Shown here in pieces: positions 23,412 to 35,738 of a stretch of DNA of 64,000 nucleotides. The first letter of the stretch is position 1. Each line of letters starts with the position of its first letter. The notes below the pieces were generated by a model. That model saw only the letters and a program-made list of their open reading frames with translations, made no database searches and was not told the origin of the DNA. A program made the translations under genes and the position numbers. Source of the stretch: Celoporthe dispersa (lineage: Eukaryota; Ascomycota; Sordariomycetes; Diaporthales; Cryphonectriaceae); assembly GCA_016584495.1 (NCBI GenBank), contig WAID01000009.1:2108001-2172000 (forward strand), given 5' to 3'.

Positions 23412-26400
23412 GTTGTTGTGTCGGTAGGTGATGTTAATGATACACAGAGCAGGCCGGTTGGATGTAGTTGCTTTGGTATTATCCTGAGGTTGTGAGCCTG
23501 GGTGGTAGTCGTCGTGATACAGCTTATATATATCTGTCTCTTGATCGATCGACCACAGTTGCGTGTGTCTGGTAGACCTCGGGAGTGTAGGGAGCCCTCT
23601 TCCAAGCTGAAATGTGATGTAATTATCCCCCTTCAATTTGCCTTCGAATACATCTGTCAGGTGTTTTGTGTCTAGGCGGTTTCAATCCTTTCCCTTTGCC
23701 AGCAGAACGGGGCTGGAGTATGTCACTTTCAGCCACGGCACATCGCTATGTTTGAAGGGTAGATTCCAGGGGGGGGGGGGCGATGAGATGAAGATCTCTC
23801 GACTAAAAGAATTCTGACGTGCAGTGTACACACACACACAAGAGAGAGAGAGAGGTAGAGAGAGGTGGGCGCCTTGAAGGCTTCGTTGAATTAGGTATCT
23901 ACATTTTACGAACTGTGGTATCCTTCCTGAGACTTTTGTCTCAGCCTTCTTCTGCAGACTACTTGCTATACAATATTAAAGAAAGCCTAAACTCAGGTAG
24001 TAGTATACTGCTACTGCAAACAACGCTAAGAATCCTTTTAGCAGGAATAGCTCCCTTGTCAAATTTTTTATTTTTTATTTTTTTACGTCTTTTTGAAAAG
24101 AAACTATCTGCCGTGGGATCTGTCACCTCCCCCATAAGGGGAACGTATAAGGGTCGTTCCGGTATCCATGTCGGAACCGTCGGGTATGTGGCCGGGGCCG
24201 AAGACGGGTGTTATATCGGTAGAGGTGCCCGTCTTCAGCCCCTGAAATAATTATTTGGGGCTCTGGGAAGGTCAGTATTCAGGTCTCGTTTGAGCCTTTC
24301 TCATGTTGTCGTCTGAAAGCCGCCTCCCTCTTGTCTCGTGTGTCCTGAAGCCGGTTCGCACATGTAATTATGAGATGATAGAGAAAAAGACTTTTATTTT
24401 ATTTTATTATTATTTTCTTTTACGATGGTAAGGCCTGCTTATTACTATTACACGCCTCTCCTACAAAATCGAAACTTCATATGCTTCTTATTGGATCTGG
24501 CGATCATGAGGAATCCTTCTCAAGCTAGCGAGTTCCGTGCGCATTAGGTTGAAGAGAAAAACCAAAGACTGTATTCTATACTGCAACGTTCATGGCGTGG
24601 GGGGGGTGGGAGATCATCATCAGCCCTACCAAAACCTCGGGACCCGGCATCGAGAGCCACTGGTTGCGAAAGAGAAAAGCCTCTTTCCAGATTCAGACAG
24701 ATGAGATGATTTTCGACCCATTCGGAAAGAAAGGTCAGAAACAAGATAATAATAATATGTCTACCTGAACAAGGTCCCCAGCCACGTCTGGTGTTGTGGC
24801 TCGCTCAGCAGGGCGCTGCATGACGGCCACGGACCAGACTCAGGCTCAGCGTTCCACTGCAGGAATCAGACCATCTAAAACCCTTTGTGAACTGCAGCTG
24901 CTGTAAGCATGTGGCTTGCATGATCGAAGAACTGTAAACGGGGGTCCATCGCCGATATGACACGCTCCCTCCCATTGGCAGGCGATACGATCCGGCAGAC
25001 AAAGAGAGAGGGAGTGAGAAAAATAAACAAGTGCATATGGTGACCCCTACCTTATGTACAGCGCCACATGTGCTATGTAATTATGTACGGCAAGCCCCCC
25101 CCCCTTGTGCCTCACAGGGCTGGATGGCTGCAGCCCTGCGGCTCCTCCCGGTAGCGAACCAGAACCCTCGTCTCCCTCGAATCCTTCTTCCTCTGGGACC
25201 AGCGTATGCATCCTCCGACTGGCTATCGCGGCGATCTCCTGTCCCGATAACTAGCTGAACAAGTCCATGTGGAGAAGAAGAAAAAGACAAAAACACACAC
25301 ACACACCTGCCATAGTGCAAAAGAAAAAAGAAAAAAAAGAATAGGATTTGGGGGCCATCGAGAGTAGATTGGCTTGATTGGGTCGTCTTCTGGAAGGAAT
25401 TAGAAATCCCCCCCCCTACCACCCCCCAAATCCAGTCTCCAGGCGTCAGGTTGAGACGAGGTATGGTGGCCTACTCCGATACATACACCAGCCCGGCCCA
25501 GACCCATGTCAGACAAGAGAGAAAAACATGGCACGACCCTTCAGAGTAATCATTACTTTGAATCCGCTCAACGCACGGTAATACGGGAGGTCGGCAGGGC
25601 ACCAGGTTCGTCGACGGAGAATAATAATCACGGAGATCCACCTGTAACGGGGTGCGTCTATGACGAAGTGGACTTTGTTATTGTGTAAATTGGGTTGGAG
25701 GAGTGGGGGGGGGGGAGAGGGCGGTTTCCGGACATTCTTTTTCTCTACTATTTTGTATTGCTACTATTAGCACAGCTGAAGCGAGAGCCGGCGAGGCCGC
25801 TGGATGAGTATCTTGTATACATCGTAGTAAGAACCTTATGCCTCAGCGTCAGAATCGAACTCGGCTCCACCAGCTGTAACAGCCACTGGGCCTCCAGCTG
25901 GGGACATCAACCCCGATGACCATTGATTATTTCGAGTGAGGTGGCTTCAGCATTGACAGGTGTCAATACGAAAGGAGAAAAAGAAGGCTGCCGGAGGCGT
26001 CAGTTCTCATGTAGCAGCAGGTAGCCATGCCCTGCCCACTTGTTGAAAGAATGCGCGCAAGAGGAATCACTGCTCTGTGCACCACAGCGTCGTATTGCAC
26101 AGAAAACATACCTGTATGTATGATCCCCCTTCTAATCCTTCCCATGAAAGACAAACGGGACCCACCTACATACATATGGACTGAGGCCTGAAAGTGTGTT
26201 GCGCCCAGGCAGCAGCGTTTCAAAGACTAGTTCGATGTGAGGGGGGAGGAGGAGGTAGGGAGGGCTAGGCCTAAGGTTGGCGCAGACCCCCTCTTTCCTG
26301 TCTGTATCGGAAGGAGGGAAAAAAAGAAAAAAAGAAAAAAGAAACGGGTCTGGTGCTCCCTTGCCCCGTGGGATTGTTTACCATAGATTCCTCGCAACAG

Positions 26401-26708
26401 GCAGCAGAATAAAAAAGAGTTACCTTGATGTGACGTGCGGGCAGAGTTGCACTGAAGGAAAATCGAGGCGTCATATTAACATCATCCATCCGTGATAGCC
26501 GCCCTTCCGCCAGAAAAGAAAAAAAGAGAAGACAGATGTGAGCAGTTACACCCTGACTTTTGAGACTTGCTGACAATAGCCATTATGTCGAACAAGAAAA
26601 GAAAAAGAAGGAAAGAAAAGAGCGTCTCGAGGAAACGCTGGACCCCTACAAGATATGCGTTCCAAAATAGTAGCCCAAAAAAGTCTGTCCAGGCAGCCAT
26701 CGGAGACC
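23412..26708. other. Intergenic region: Myb promoter and 3' flank of the Zn2Cys6 gene
   Basis: About 3.3 kb without a recognisable gene. It contains CA/GA microsatellite (23829-23858), G and C homopolymers (23770-23780, 24600-24607, 25096-25104, 25709-25718), A/T-rich tracts near 24061-24087 and 24390-24420, and a purine-rich A/G tract at 26309-26344. An inverted G/C-rich segment around 24150-24245 has no coding support. Confidence 0.5.
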
Positions 26709-29439
26709 TCAAGGAGGGGCCGGGTACTGATTCAATAGATTCCAAACACTATCATTCCCAAAGTCACCCCCAAATGACCAGCCCTGAGGATCCGTGGCTC
26801 CTCCAGCCGTCGTCCCCGAACCGCCAGGAGCGCCATCCAGCAGGCTCCCGGCTGCCCAGTTCGGCATCGACGTTGTGGCCGTCGCGGCGGTCGTAGTAGC
26901 AGCAGTCGTCTCTTCCCCTCCACCATTGCTGATTCCCATCAGGTCATTGTACGCAACATCCGCCATCGCGTAGAGAGGCTGGATGGACGACCAGTCGAAA
27001 TTATCTGGCAGGTTCCAGTCGCTTGGCGTGATGCCAGCTAGGCCGGGATCGATGGGCGCGGCGTCGCCGGTAGACATCGCAGCAGATTTCTGGTCGCTTG
27101 CGGCCGGTGAGGTATCAGCGCCTGGGGTTGTGAAGATGCTCGTGCTGCGGTTTCCTATACTTCCCGAGGTCGTCAGGGATGGCGACGCGCTAGTCGTCGC
27201 CGTGATGTGAGAATCAGAGGTCGAGCCTGTCGGCTGTGACCCTGGGGTCGATGACGCTGTGCCGACGACACTCGGTATTCCGTTTGTCTCTAGAGCCCTC
27301 TTGAGCCGCAGGTGGATGGCTCGTAGGACGCCTCGTGCGGCAGCAGCAAGGCGGTTGCGTTCGGCCATGATCTCGAAGCGCTCCACTGCCCACTGGAAAT
27401 GCTGCAGCGCGGAGGAGACGTACTCGGCATTGTCCTTGGGAAAGAGGATGAAGATGCTCGCCATAAGAACGATAGCATCGAAGGTTCCAAAGAAGAGATG
27501 ATAGCTACAAAAAAAAGGCAAACGTACGTATCAGTCGCACGCACCTCAGGGCTGTTGCAGTCTGCATCACGACGGGGCAAGGAGAGACACTTACAGCTTG
27601 TAATGCCTTGGGCTCATGGCGCCGAAGTTGGCCCTCTGCAGCTCCAGCATCCTGAGGCTCGCCTTGAGCGCCTCCCCTTCTGCTGTGCGGCCGCGTGAAG
27701 ACGTACGGCCTGTGCAGTGCCATGAAGTTGAAGGCCACAAGCGGGTGCAGCGACGAGCGCACCATCGGGACCCAAAAGCAATCTGCCAGGTCATCAAACC
27801 GAGTATCTGGGTTTTCCTGGCGGAAGAACGCCGGCGTCTGCGCTTCTAGTTCCATAAGGCTCTCGTGAAGCCTATCCACCTTGGAGAAATCCTTAGGGCA
27901 GGGCCCTTCTTTCTCCAGGTCCACAATGTCCTTCAGGGCCGAGGTGATCTTGAAGGTGTATAACGTCCGCGTCGTGAGAGACGGTGGGTCGGTGTCTGCG
28001 CGCTGCACGACGGGCGTCCGCGAAGGATCCTTGGGCTCAGGCGCGTCCACTGGCAACGGGCACTTGATGCTGAGATCCACGCTGAGGGGCCGGCCAAGGA
28101 CAATGCCGGTGTGGATGTCCCATATCACGAGAAGGCACCACATCTTGCGCCTTCGCTGGATCTCCCATTGGTTCTCCAGGACGTCCTCGATGTTGTCGCT
28201 CTTGGGCCGCGGGTCGAGGCTCTCACGGTGAAGCCCACACTCTTGTGCATCCCGGATGGCTGTGCCGATAGCATGCCATGACTCTGTCACGAGGCCGGAG
28301 TATTTTAGGAAGGCAGCCCTCAGCCAGTCTGCAGTCACAAGCGTGAGCGAAACCTGTCTCTTTCCCAACAGGTTCATGAGAGCTATGCCGGACTCAGTAT
28401 AGTCGTTGGCCAGGTCCTCGAAGGTCATGGAGCTGTTATACTTTAGGTGGTCGAAAGTCGGGTCCGAGTCCGCAGGCAAGACCAACAGACTGGTGGCGAG
28501 AATCTGGAAAACCATAGCAGGAAAGGCCCTCAGATCGGGCGACAATGCCTGAGGACCATCAACATTGAGCAAATTAAAAGGCAGGCTATACCACTCTTCT
28601 ATCTGTCGGTCGAACATATACCGGTCCACGCCCTTGGAGCCCAGTCAGCTTTCTTCTTCTTCTTTTTTGTTTGAGTCTTTTCCGTCTTGTCAGAAAGAAA
28701 AGCAGGGAGGAGAGAGGCAAGAACTCACATTATACTGCCAGTTTAAGTCCTTGAAATAAATGTCTACAAGTCTCTCAATATCTGGCCGCGCGGGCATCTG
28801 CCGTACGAGACTCTTGTACCTCTCCCGCGTGCCATAATAGGCAGCATCCTCCCTCGGCATCGTAAGCCTGGTGAGCGACTCCCCTGGGTTCATGGACCCG
28901 ACGTCCAGCTTCTTGAGGAACCCCAGCGTCGAGGCGCCGCTGGTGCCGCTGGCGTCAGCATAGCCGAAGCTTGTCGGCGCCTTGACGGAGCCAGCCGCGA
29001 GGATCCCTGGCAGCCCAACAGAGCTGAGGCTGGCCCGGCTGCCAGCCTCACCGTGCGCCGACGAAGCGGTCAGCCGAGGGTCCATTATGTACTTGGACTG
29101 CGGACGACCTCGGCGGCGCGGCGGTTCAGCAGCCGCTCCGTCGGCGCCGCCCTCCCCCGTCCGGCGGGCCTGCTGCTGCAGTGCCTTGGCAGTCGGCGCG
29201 CCCGTCTCGTAGCGACATGAGTCCTGCTTGTTTCGCGACACGCAGTTGGTGCAGGGGAAGCCACGGTCGCACTTCTGCTTCCTCCTGTGGCACTCAGTGC
29301 AGGAGATGACGATGCGCCGCCGTTTACGCGGGGGCTGCTTGGCTGCTTCTGCTACTGAGGGCGCCTCGTGGTGGCTGCTGGCGGTGCCGTTTTCCTTGTC
29401 GGTGGATGAGAATGGTGATGGCCCTCCATAGCCAGCCAT
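26709..29439 (-). CDS. Zn2Cys6 (binuclear zinc cluster) transcription factor with fungal-specific MHR domain
   Basis: Exons are 29439-28729, 28632-27595 and 27504-26709. Introns 28728-28633 (GTGAGT...CAAG) and 27594-27505 (GTAAGT...TGTAG) join the frames cleanly. The length is about 847 residues. The zinc cluster is Cys47-Cys50-Cys57-Cys63-Cys66-Cys75 (spacing 2-6-5-2-8), preceded by a basic PPRKRRR nuclear-signal-like block. A linker leads into a middle homology region (DIYFKDLNWQYNGVDRYMF, SWHAIGTAIRDAQECGLHRE, RRRKMWCLLVIWD, GRPLSVD). The tail is Ser/Thr/Gly/Ala-rich. The frame breaks once near 27674-27695, beside a four-C run, between LHRPYVFTRP and EGEALKASLRMLELQRANFG. An upstream in-frame ATG at 29469 exists, but the ATG at 29439 follows a TATTTTCAG that may itself be a leader acceptor. 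Target pathway unknown. Confidence 0.88.
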
Positions 29440-29925
29440 GCTGAAAATACCATGTATGAGCCGTGTCAAAAACGGTTGGTCACTTGAACTGGATTTACTG
29501 AGGAGGATGGATGCTGCCCCCTCTTTCTGCTAAGGAAGGAGGGACCTTGCACAGAGAAGATCGGTGTGGTCGATGTTGCGTGGTACGCGACTGCCGCCAT
29601 GAGCTGACGGTGCTGACTAAGCCAAACCCGGGCATTACGGGGATATCGGACCTGTCTTTGCGGAGGGGTCAACCAAAATTCTTACTCGATCGGGGAGAGA
29701 GCATTGATGATTGTTTTTTTTTTTTTTTTTTTTTTTCAGTGACCAACACACAGAGAGTGCGTGTATTGATTTGCTCATTTCCTTCTCCGCACCATGGCAC
29801 CTGAACGAGGAAAATATTGCACGTGATCGCGCGCTCGCGGGGTCTCTTCAAAGTTGCTATGCAGGATGGTACAATCTATGTTTACATTTATTCCCAAGAC
29901 AAGAAAACACACAATACATCAATAA
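29440..29925. other. Intergenic region between the Zn2Cys6 gene start and the vph1 3' end
   Basis: Promoter and leader of the Zn2Cys6 gene plus 3' flank of vph1, both on the minus strand. It carries a T23 run at 29714-29736. No ORF of interest. Confidence 0.55.
29714..29736. repeat. T23 homopolymer
   Basis: A run of 23 T residues about 190 bases past the vph1 stop and 275 bases upstream of the Zn2Cys6 start. On the minus strand it is a poly(dA) tract, a class of element that excludes nucleosomes in fungal promoters. Confidence 0.85.
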
Positions 29926-32677
29926 TCAACCAAGGTACTCCTTGAGCTCCTCCGACTCCTCCAGCATGGTCTTGAAGGAGAAGGGGGTGAACGGCCAACC
30001 ATTAAACTCAGCAAACTTGGAGAAAGATTCGACCCATGCTAGTCGGAGGGAATGCAACATGGCAGACACTCCCTCCATGATGATGAGAATGATGACGCTG
30101 AGCAGGAGGAACGCAGTAAAGAAGATGACCAGCGCGATGACGCCCGCAACTCCAGACATGCTCAGGGCGGGGTCGAGCGTCATGTTCCAGAGCACTGCGC
30201 TGAGCTGTTGGTGGGCAAGAGACAAGGCCCACAGGCGAAGGTATGACGCGGTGTGAGACACGCAGTTCAGACAGAATTCTGGGAGGGCGGGGGCGTTAGC
30301 GGGAATCCAGTTAATACCATCAAGTTTTCAGACGTACCGATAGTGTGGATGACCTGGTGGATCATGACCTCGCTAAACTCAAACTCTTCATGTTCTTCAT
30401 CATCGATGTTCTGGTGATCATGGCGACGCCTTCATCGTCACTGTTGATACTCGGCCGCCCTTCAATGGCATGACCGTTATCATCATCATCATCACCATCC
30501 AGGGCGCTGACCCGAGAACTCTCGCCGAGACCACGGTAGCCGCTGGCGCGCGCCTTGTTGTGCTCCCACCGCAGGTAGAAGGGCTTGAGGAAGAGGAGGA
30601 TGGGAACCTGAATCAGCGCAAGGAGGAGCAGGAACACCTGGACGAAGGCCTGGCCACGGTACAGCTCCTCGTCGAGAGTACCGGGCTGCAGGAACATGTA
30701 GATGAGCATGTTCAGCAGGCCCGGAGGCTGCTTTCCGATGGCAGGCCAGTTCACGGTCCACTTGTAGATGATGCAGATGACTAGATACCCGAAGATGGAT
30801 TGGAAGAAGATCATGCCGGGGATGAAATTGCCGTAGATGTCGATGGGCCTCTTGAAGTGCTTCGCATTGATGTAGGCAAAGCAGAGCGAGTAGGTCATGT
30901 GGGCCCAGCCTAGGATGATACTCATCTTCATCTTGTAGCTGTTCGAGAAGAGCAGATCGTTGTCGGTGCCGTGCCACATCCAGTCGAGACCGAATGGGTA
31001 GCGGTAGTCGCCCTTGAGCTTGGCGCTGATCTGGAGCCCCTCGCGGTACTTCTCTGGAGGAACCCACTCCCACTGGCTTGGAAAGAGGGTCATGGACTTT
31101 GAGAAGACGTCATTGTAGATGAGACCAGTGAAGACAGAAAAGACAGCCATGACGAGGGCAATGTAACGTCCGTAGTACACCATGGCGAAGAGCTCAAAAG
31201 TGACCTTCTTGAGCGGCTTCTCCCAGTAGATCATGGCCAGAGCCGCGCTCAGCATGATGCACGCATGGCCAAAATCGCCAAACATGACGGCGAAGAGGAA
31301 GGGGAAGGTGACGATGACAGGAATCGCGGGGTTGACCTCCTGATACGTGGCGGTACCGTAGGCGTTGACGATGGTCTGAAACGCTTCGGTGAACTTGTTT
31401 GTCTTCAGGTAGGTCGGAGGAGTCTTGTTGGTCTGAATGACGTTGATGATAGACGGCACCGAGAGCCCGGCTCTGTTGTTCACGTCTTGCAGCGTGGACC
31501 GGATGAGGGGCAGGTCGTTGGTCGGACACCATCCCTCGGCAATCAGGGTTCGGCGTGCTCTGTCGTAGGAAAACAAGTTGAGTGTGTTGTACACGGACTT
31601 CTCCTTTTCAACGAGGACCATCCAGGCCGACAGGGATCGCGAGATCTGCGTCAGCTCGGCATTCAGAGTCTGCTGGGTGTTCTCGAGCACGTTCTGGACG
31701 TCGTTCAGCCGGGCGTTGACCTCGTGGATCTGATCCCTCCTGAGATCGCTGTTCTCGTCGACATTGTAGACTTCCGCTCCCATCGACTCTGAAATCTTCC
31801 TGATCTTGGCCAGGATCTCCTTGCCGTGGGCGAAGATGACGAAGACGTTCTTGTTGACCGGCTCGTTGTTGCTGGGGTCGATCAGGGGCTCGGGGATCTC
31901 CGACTGGTTCATGTACAGGTTGCCACGAAGGGTACGCCACAGGATGCGCTCAAAGGCAGCGACCCGATCGCGCGGGATGACACCAGCGACGAAGCCGATG
32001 TTCATGACCGAGAAGGAGTGGTCCACATCGGGGGCGGAGCTGTGCTGCTCGACGTCCTGCAGGAGCGGCGCGTCGTCTTCGTCGGTCGAGGCTCGGATCT
32101 CTCGACGTTGCCGTGGGCGCGGTCGAAGAAGCCGCCGGCCTCGCGGAGGACCCATCGCCACTCGGTCAGCTCGACCTCTCGCTTCTTGAGGGTCTCGTAG
32201 CTGTCGTTCAGCTGGAAGACGCGGTTCTCGAGCCCCTGGCTCCTCTCGGAAAGCTCATCGATCTCGGTCGTGGTAGGCGGGGCGAGGGTCTCCATGTCAA
32301 GGTCGAGCTTCCTCAGAGGGATGCCACCCTTCTCCATCTGTGCGTAGAAGTAGCGCAGCTGACGTTCGACATTATCGAGGCGTCGGATCTCCTGGGTGAA
32401 GGCTCGTTGGAACGCAGTGACCTCGCCATTCAGCTGCGACACAGAACAGTCAGTCAGCTATTGTGAGTGACACCGAGGGCAGGCTCGATGCTATCTGTCG
32501 TGTAGCAGGAGTAAGACGGATGGATGGATGGATGGATGGATGACCTACGTCTCTGAACTGGACCAGACCGAGCTCTCCGAGGGCGTTGACGACTTCTCTA
32601 CCGATTTCATTTGAGATATACAGCTGCACCATACTCATGTCCGCCGAGCGGAACGGAGTATCGCGGGGTGGAGCCAT
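29926..32677 (-). CDS. vph1: V-type proton ATPase subunit a, Vo sector (Vph1/Stv1 family)
   Basis: Exons are 32677-32549, 32433-30338 and 30278-29926. Introns are 32548-32434 (GTAGGT...CGCAG) and 30337-30279 (GTACGT...CCCAG). The N-terminus FRSADMSMVQLYISNEIGREVVNALGELGLVQFRD is diagnostic. It is followed by the cytosolic coiled-coil arm (LDNVERQLRYFYAQM) and a membrane half with about eight helices (MFGDFGHACIML, YGRYIALVMAVFSVFTGL). The C-terminus SYLRLWALSLAHQQLS and AMLHSLRLAWVE holds the arginine essential for proton transfer. The subunit couples ATP hydrolysis to proton pumping in the vacuole or Golgi. Expected length is about 858 residues. The frame breaks twice: at 32097-32104, a duplicated AG between FDRAHGNVE and IRASTDEDDAPLL, and at 30405-30425, before NIDDEEHEEFEFSEVMIHQV. 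Both neighbouring halves are well conserved, so sequence error is more likely than loss. Confidence 0.93.
32518..32542. repeat. (GGAT)n tetranucleotide repeat in vph1 intron 1
   Basis: Six GGAT units lie within intron 32434-32548, directly downstream of the donor on the transcribed strand. Confidence 0.85.
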
Positions 32678-33187
32678 GATGGCGGCGGCGGTGGTGGTGG
32701 TGATTGTTTTGCTGTGGCTCCAGACAGCAAGCTTGAGGGAGTGAACGAGTTGTCGTCAGCCAGCCGGCCTGGTTCGAAGCTCAGCATACAGGACAGGAGT
32801 CTAAAATTGGAGACAGCTAAGATGCCGGCGGCAGGGGTGCCAGCTGACCTAGGCCAGTACGGCGCACTACGTACACAGTACAGCGCCAAGAGCGCCGAAG
32901 AAGTTCAATTACATAAGCAGCTTACCAGGAATACTTGCCTCAACGTTGGGGCCACACTCACTTCTTCTTCTGGCGCTATGACAATGGTATCTTTCTGACT
33001 GTCGCCAGTTACTGAATATTGAGAAAACATGGACATCGGAGCCCAAGCACTGTGCGTCCGAGGGCACGTCAGAGATGCTGATCTGTGCCATCATCTGGGA
33101 GCTTCTCATTATTTGTTGGACCATTTACATATCTACAAGAAAGAGAAAAATCCACCTCCTGGCCCTCTCCCTATCCTCTCCTTACGC
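32678..33187. other. vph1 promoter and phosphatase 3' flank
   Basis: About 510 bases between two minus-strand genes. The GGTGGC-type trinucleotide run at 32681-32702 lies in the vph1 leader. No other feature recognised. Confidence 0.5.
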
Positions 33188-34942
33188 TCACTCAAAAATC
33201 GTCCCATCATAGTCCTTGCCGGTCAGGACCTCGTCGTAGCTAATGCTATAGTTTCCGAAGCACGCATACTGGTAGTTGGCAAGGGTCGTGCTGTTGGTCT
33301 GGCTCTGGATGAAATCGGCCAGCGGGCATAGACCGTCCGTCCGACCCTCGCAGGCCCCGCCCCGGATGCTGTCGAGGGGGAGGATGCCGTTGTTGAGGCG
33401 CTGGCGGATAAATTTGTAGGTTGCGTTGGCGGCGTTGTACCCGTTGGCTGTGCGCGAGTAGACAGTGCTGTAGTAAGGGTTGACGGCCGGGCTGGGCGAG
33501 GAGCACCCGATCACCTCGGTCACGAGCCGAGCGCCGAAGGGCGTCAGGTGGGAGAGGATGAACTTCCTCTCCGGGTCGGGGGGATACTGTGAGGAGAAAT
33601 GGTCAGTCTATGTCTTGCCATCCACCTGTTTCTCTCTCTCTCTCTCTCTCTCTCTCCCTCTCCCGCAGGACGAGAGCGCCAGACCTCGAACTCGTCATCA
33701 TCATCATCATCACTCACCTGGGTAAAGTCGGGCGCATCCTTGAAGTAGTCCATGCTCATTGCCGTGAGGACACTGATGATGATGTCATCGTGGCTGAAGT
33801 CGGCATAGAACTCCTGATCCAGGGGAAACGTCGTCGGGTTGTCGGTCAGCGTCGAGTTGACGCTGGTGTAGCTGACGTCGATGTACTGCTTCTGCAGGCG
33901 AGCCAGCAGCTCCTGGAGGTAGCCGATACCCTGGGCGCGGCCCGTGGGGTTCCCCCAGCCGTAGTCGTAGTAGTACTCGGTGTCAAGCGTCAGCTCGAAC
34001 CCGGCCCACTCGTCGAGCGTGAAGAAGCCGCAGAATTGCGAGTCCCCGATGTAGGCGTTCTCGTAGGCACAGATGGACTGCATGGCATATGTGTCGTTGG
34101 CGGTCCAGCCGAACCCGGAGGGGACATACTGGCTCAGACGAGCAGTAGCCGCGGCCAGGTACCTGGGGATGTATGTCTCGAGGTCGAGATCGCCCATCTC
34201 CACGATAGGGTAGTCATAATCGTTGAAGCAGCTGTCGTAGGCGGCGAGGGTGTTGTTCTCCGTGCCGCCCTCCGTGATGGTGACGACGTCAAACGGCGCG
34301 GTGAAGTTGGCCAGCGTCGGATCGGGGGTCACCTGGAAGCTGGTGCCAAAGAAGCCGAGGGCCCAGTTGATCTGGGAGTTGGTGATGCGGCTCTGGCTTG
34401 TGGTGCGCAGGACCGGCTTCGGCCTGGCCGTGCCGTTGGGGAAGCTGGCGTTGTACTGCAGCTGGCCGGGGACCGCATCATACAGCAGGCGCCCGTAGCG
34501 ATTCCAGAACGTGGCTCCTGAGACGAACTCAGTATTGGCCCCGATGCCGGTCAGGTAGCCCTCGTCGTTCAGGGAGGTACTCGTAGGTGTTGAGGAACGA
34601 CAGCGGGCCCGTGAACTTGGCAGGGCCGGTCCAGTTGGCGACCTTCTGGGCAAAGTTCTCGTCGTTGACGCCGTCGTCGAAAGCTGACGTCGCGAAGCGC
34701 TGGGCGTGGCGCTGGAGGGTGTGCGCCTGCTCGATGGCGCACCCATCGGGCAGGCCGATGTCCTGGACGCCGAAGTAGGACGCGGCATTGTCGGCGTACG
34801 GGCTGAGCTGGCCCCAGTACCGCTGGATCACGCTGATGTCCGTCACAACCTGGCTGCTGGCGTTGGAGGAGGTGGACGGCGATGCCGATGCCTGCTGCGT
34901 GAGGCCGGCGACGGCCAGGGCTGTGACGAGGTGAGACTGCAT
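33188..34942 (-). CDS. Secreted histidine acid phosphatase family protein
   Basis: Exons are 34942-33718 and 33586-33188. Intron 33717-33587 (GTGAGT...CACAG) contains a CT microsatellite and rejoins DAPDFTQ to YPPDPERKFILSHLTPFG. The length is about 540 residues. An N-terminal signal peptide ends near the QASAS motif (residues 16-20). The catalytic histidine motif reads RHAQR at residues 78-82, where the family usually has RHGxRxP. The proton-donor motif is HDD in YADFSHDDIIISVLTAM. Several N-glycosylation sequons (NAT, NGT, NFT, NDT) support secretion. Family members release phosphate from phytate and other esters outside the cell. A CCC run (34572-34574 on the plus strand) carries one extra base that breaks the frame between LSFLNTYEY and NDEGYLTGIGANTEF. 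The RHAQR variant leaves substrate range open. Confidence 0.85.
33631..33656. repeat. (TC)n microsatellite in the phosphatase intron
   Basis: Thirteen TC units within intron 33587-33717; on the coding strand it is a GA array between donor and branch region. Confidence 0.85.
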
Positions 34943-35687
34943 CTTAAGAAGGGAGGAGAAGAAGCGAGTTCCTCTATGCAGGTACACACACGTGCTGGAA
35001 TGCTACGGTACCCTCGAGGCTCCAGGGTCCCGCCCATTTGGGGTGGCAGCATATCTTGGTATTAAGTATTTTTCTCCGGGCCTCGTCTCTGGTCCCTATC
35101 CACCTCTCGATCGAATCCCTACCACAATACGTAGATTGTACGGTATATCTGTGCTCCGGTAGCGCCTCCAGGAATCCTTCGTGTGCCGGTTGTCAATTGT
35201 AGTAGGCCATCCATGACGTCTCCGCTTCGTTAACCTTGCCTTGCAGTGGAAGAGAGCGCCAGGCAAGCAGAGAACCTGATAATCAGCGAGATAGAGGTGC
35301 GCCGGGTTCCACGTGAGGGGCCTGCAGCAGTGATTGGGCAGGGGTTGAGGAGCTTCGGTTCAAAATGCCTCAGCCCGGTCGTGCCTGGGTTTCCTTGGTG
35401 CTGCAGTGGTCTTGCCGCTACTGTACGCTGCCAGGGCAAGCAGGGCTGCGCATGGCGTTCCGTGCCGGGTGGGGTATCCGTGAAATTACACAACCCCACC
35501 GAGACTTGAACGACTCAAGACAGACCCAAGCAAGAAAAAAAAAGACGGTCTGGCTCTACATACTGTATGTATACGTAGTACCCATCGAGAAGATCACTCT
35601 CTGCACGTGGTGGAACTGCTCTGTCCTTGCTCTGTCCTCGCTCCGTCCACGTCAGATGCGTGTCTCTCTTGCTCTCTTACTCTCACT

Positions 35688-35690
<3 letters not shown>

Positions 35691-35736
<46 letters not shown>
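35691..35736. repeat. (TC)n microsatellite, 46 bases
   Basis: The longest pure dinucleotide array in the window, 23 TC units, preceded by a further 60 bases of pyrimidine-rich DNA. Confidence 0.92.

Positions 35737-35738
<2 letters not shown>

Noticed and set aside
24130..24250. Hairpin-like GC-rich segment, considered as a structured RNA
   Set aside because: Complementarity is short and interrupted, and no known RNA family signature is visible.
33589..34521. 310-codon plus-strand ORF opposite the phosphatase
   Set aside because: Antisense shadow of a GC-rich conserved gene; Val/Gly/Arg-rich composition without motifs.
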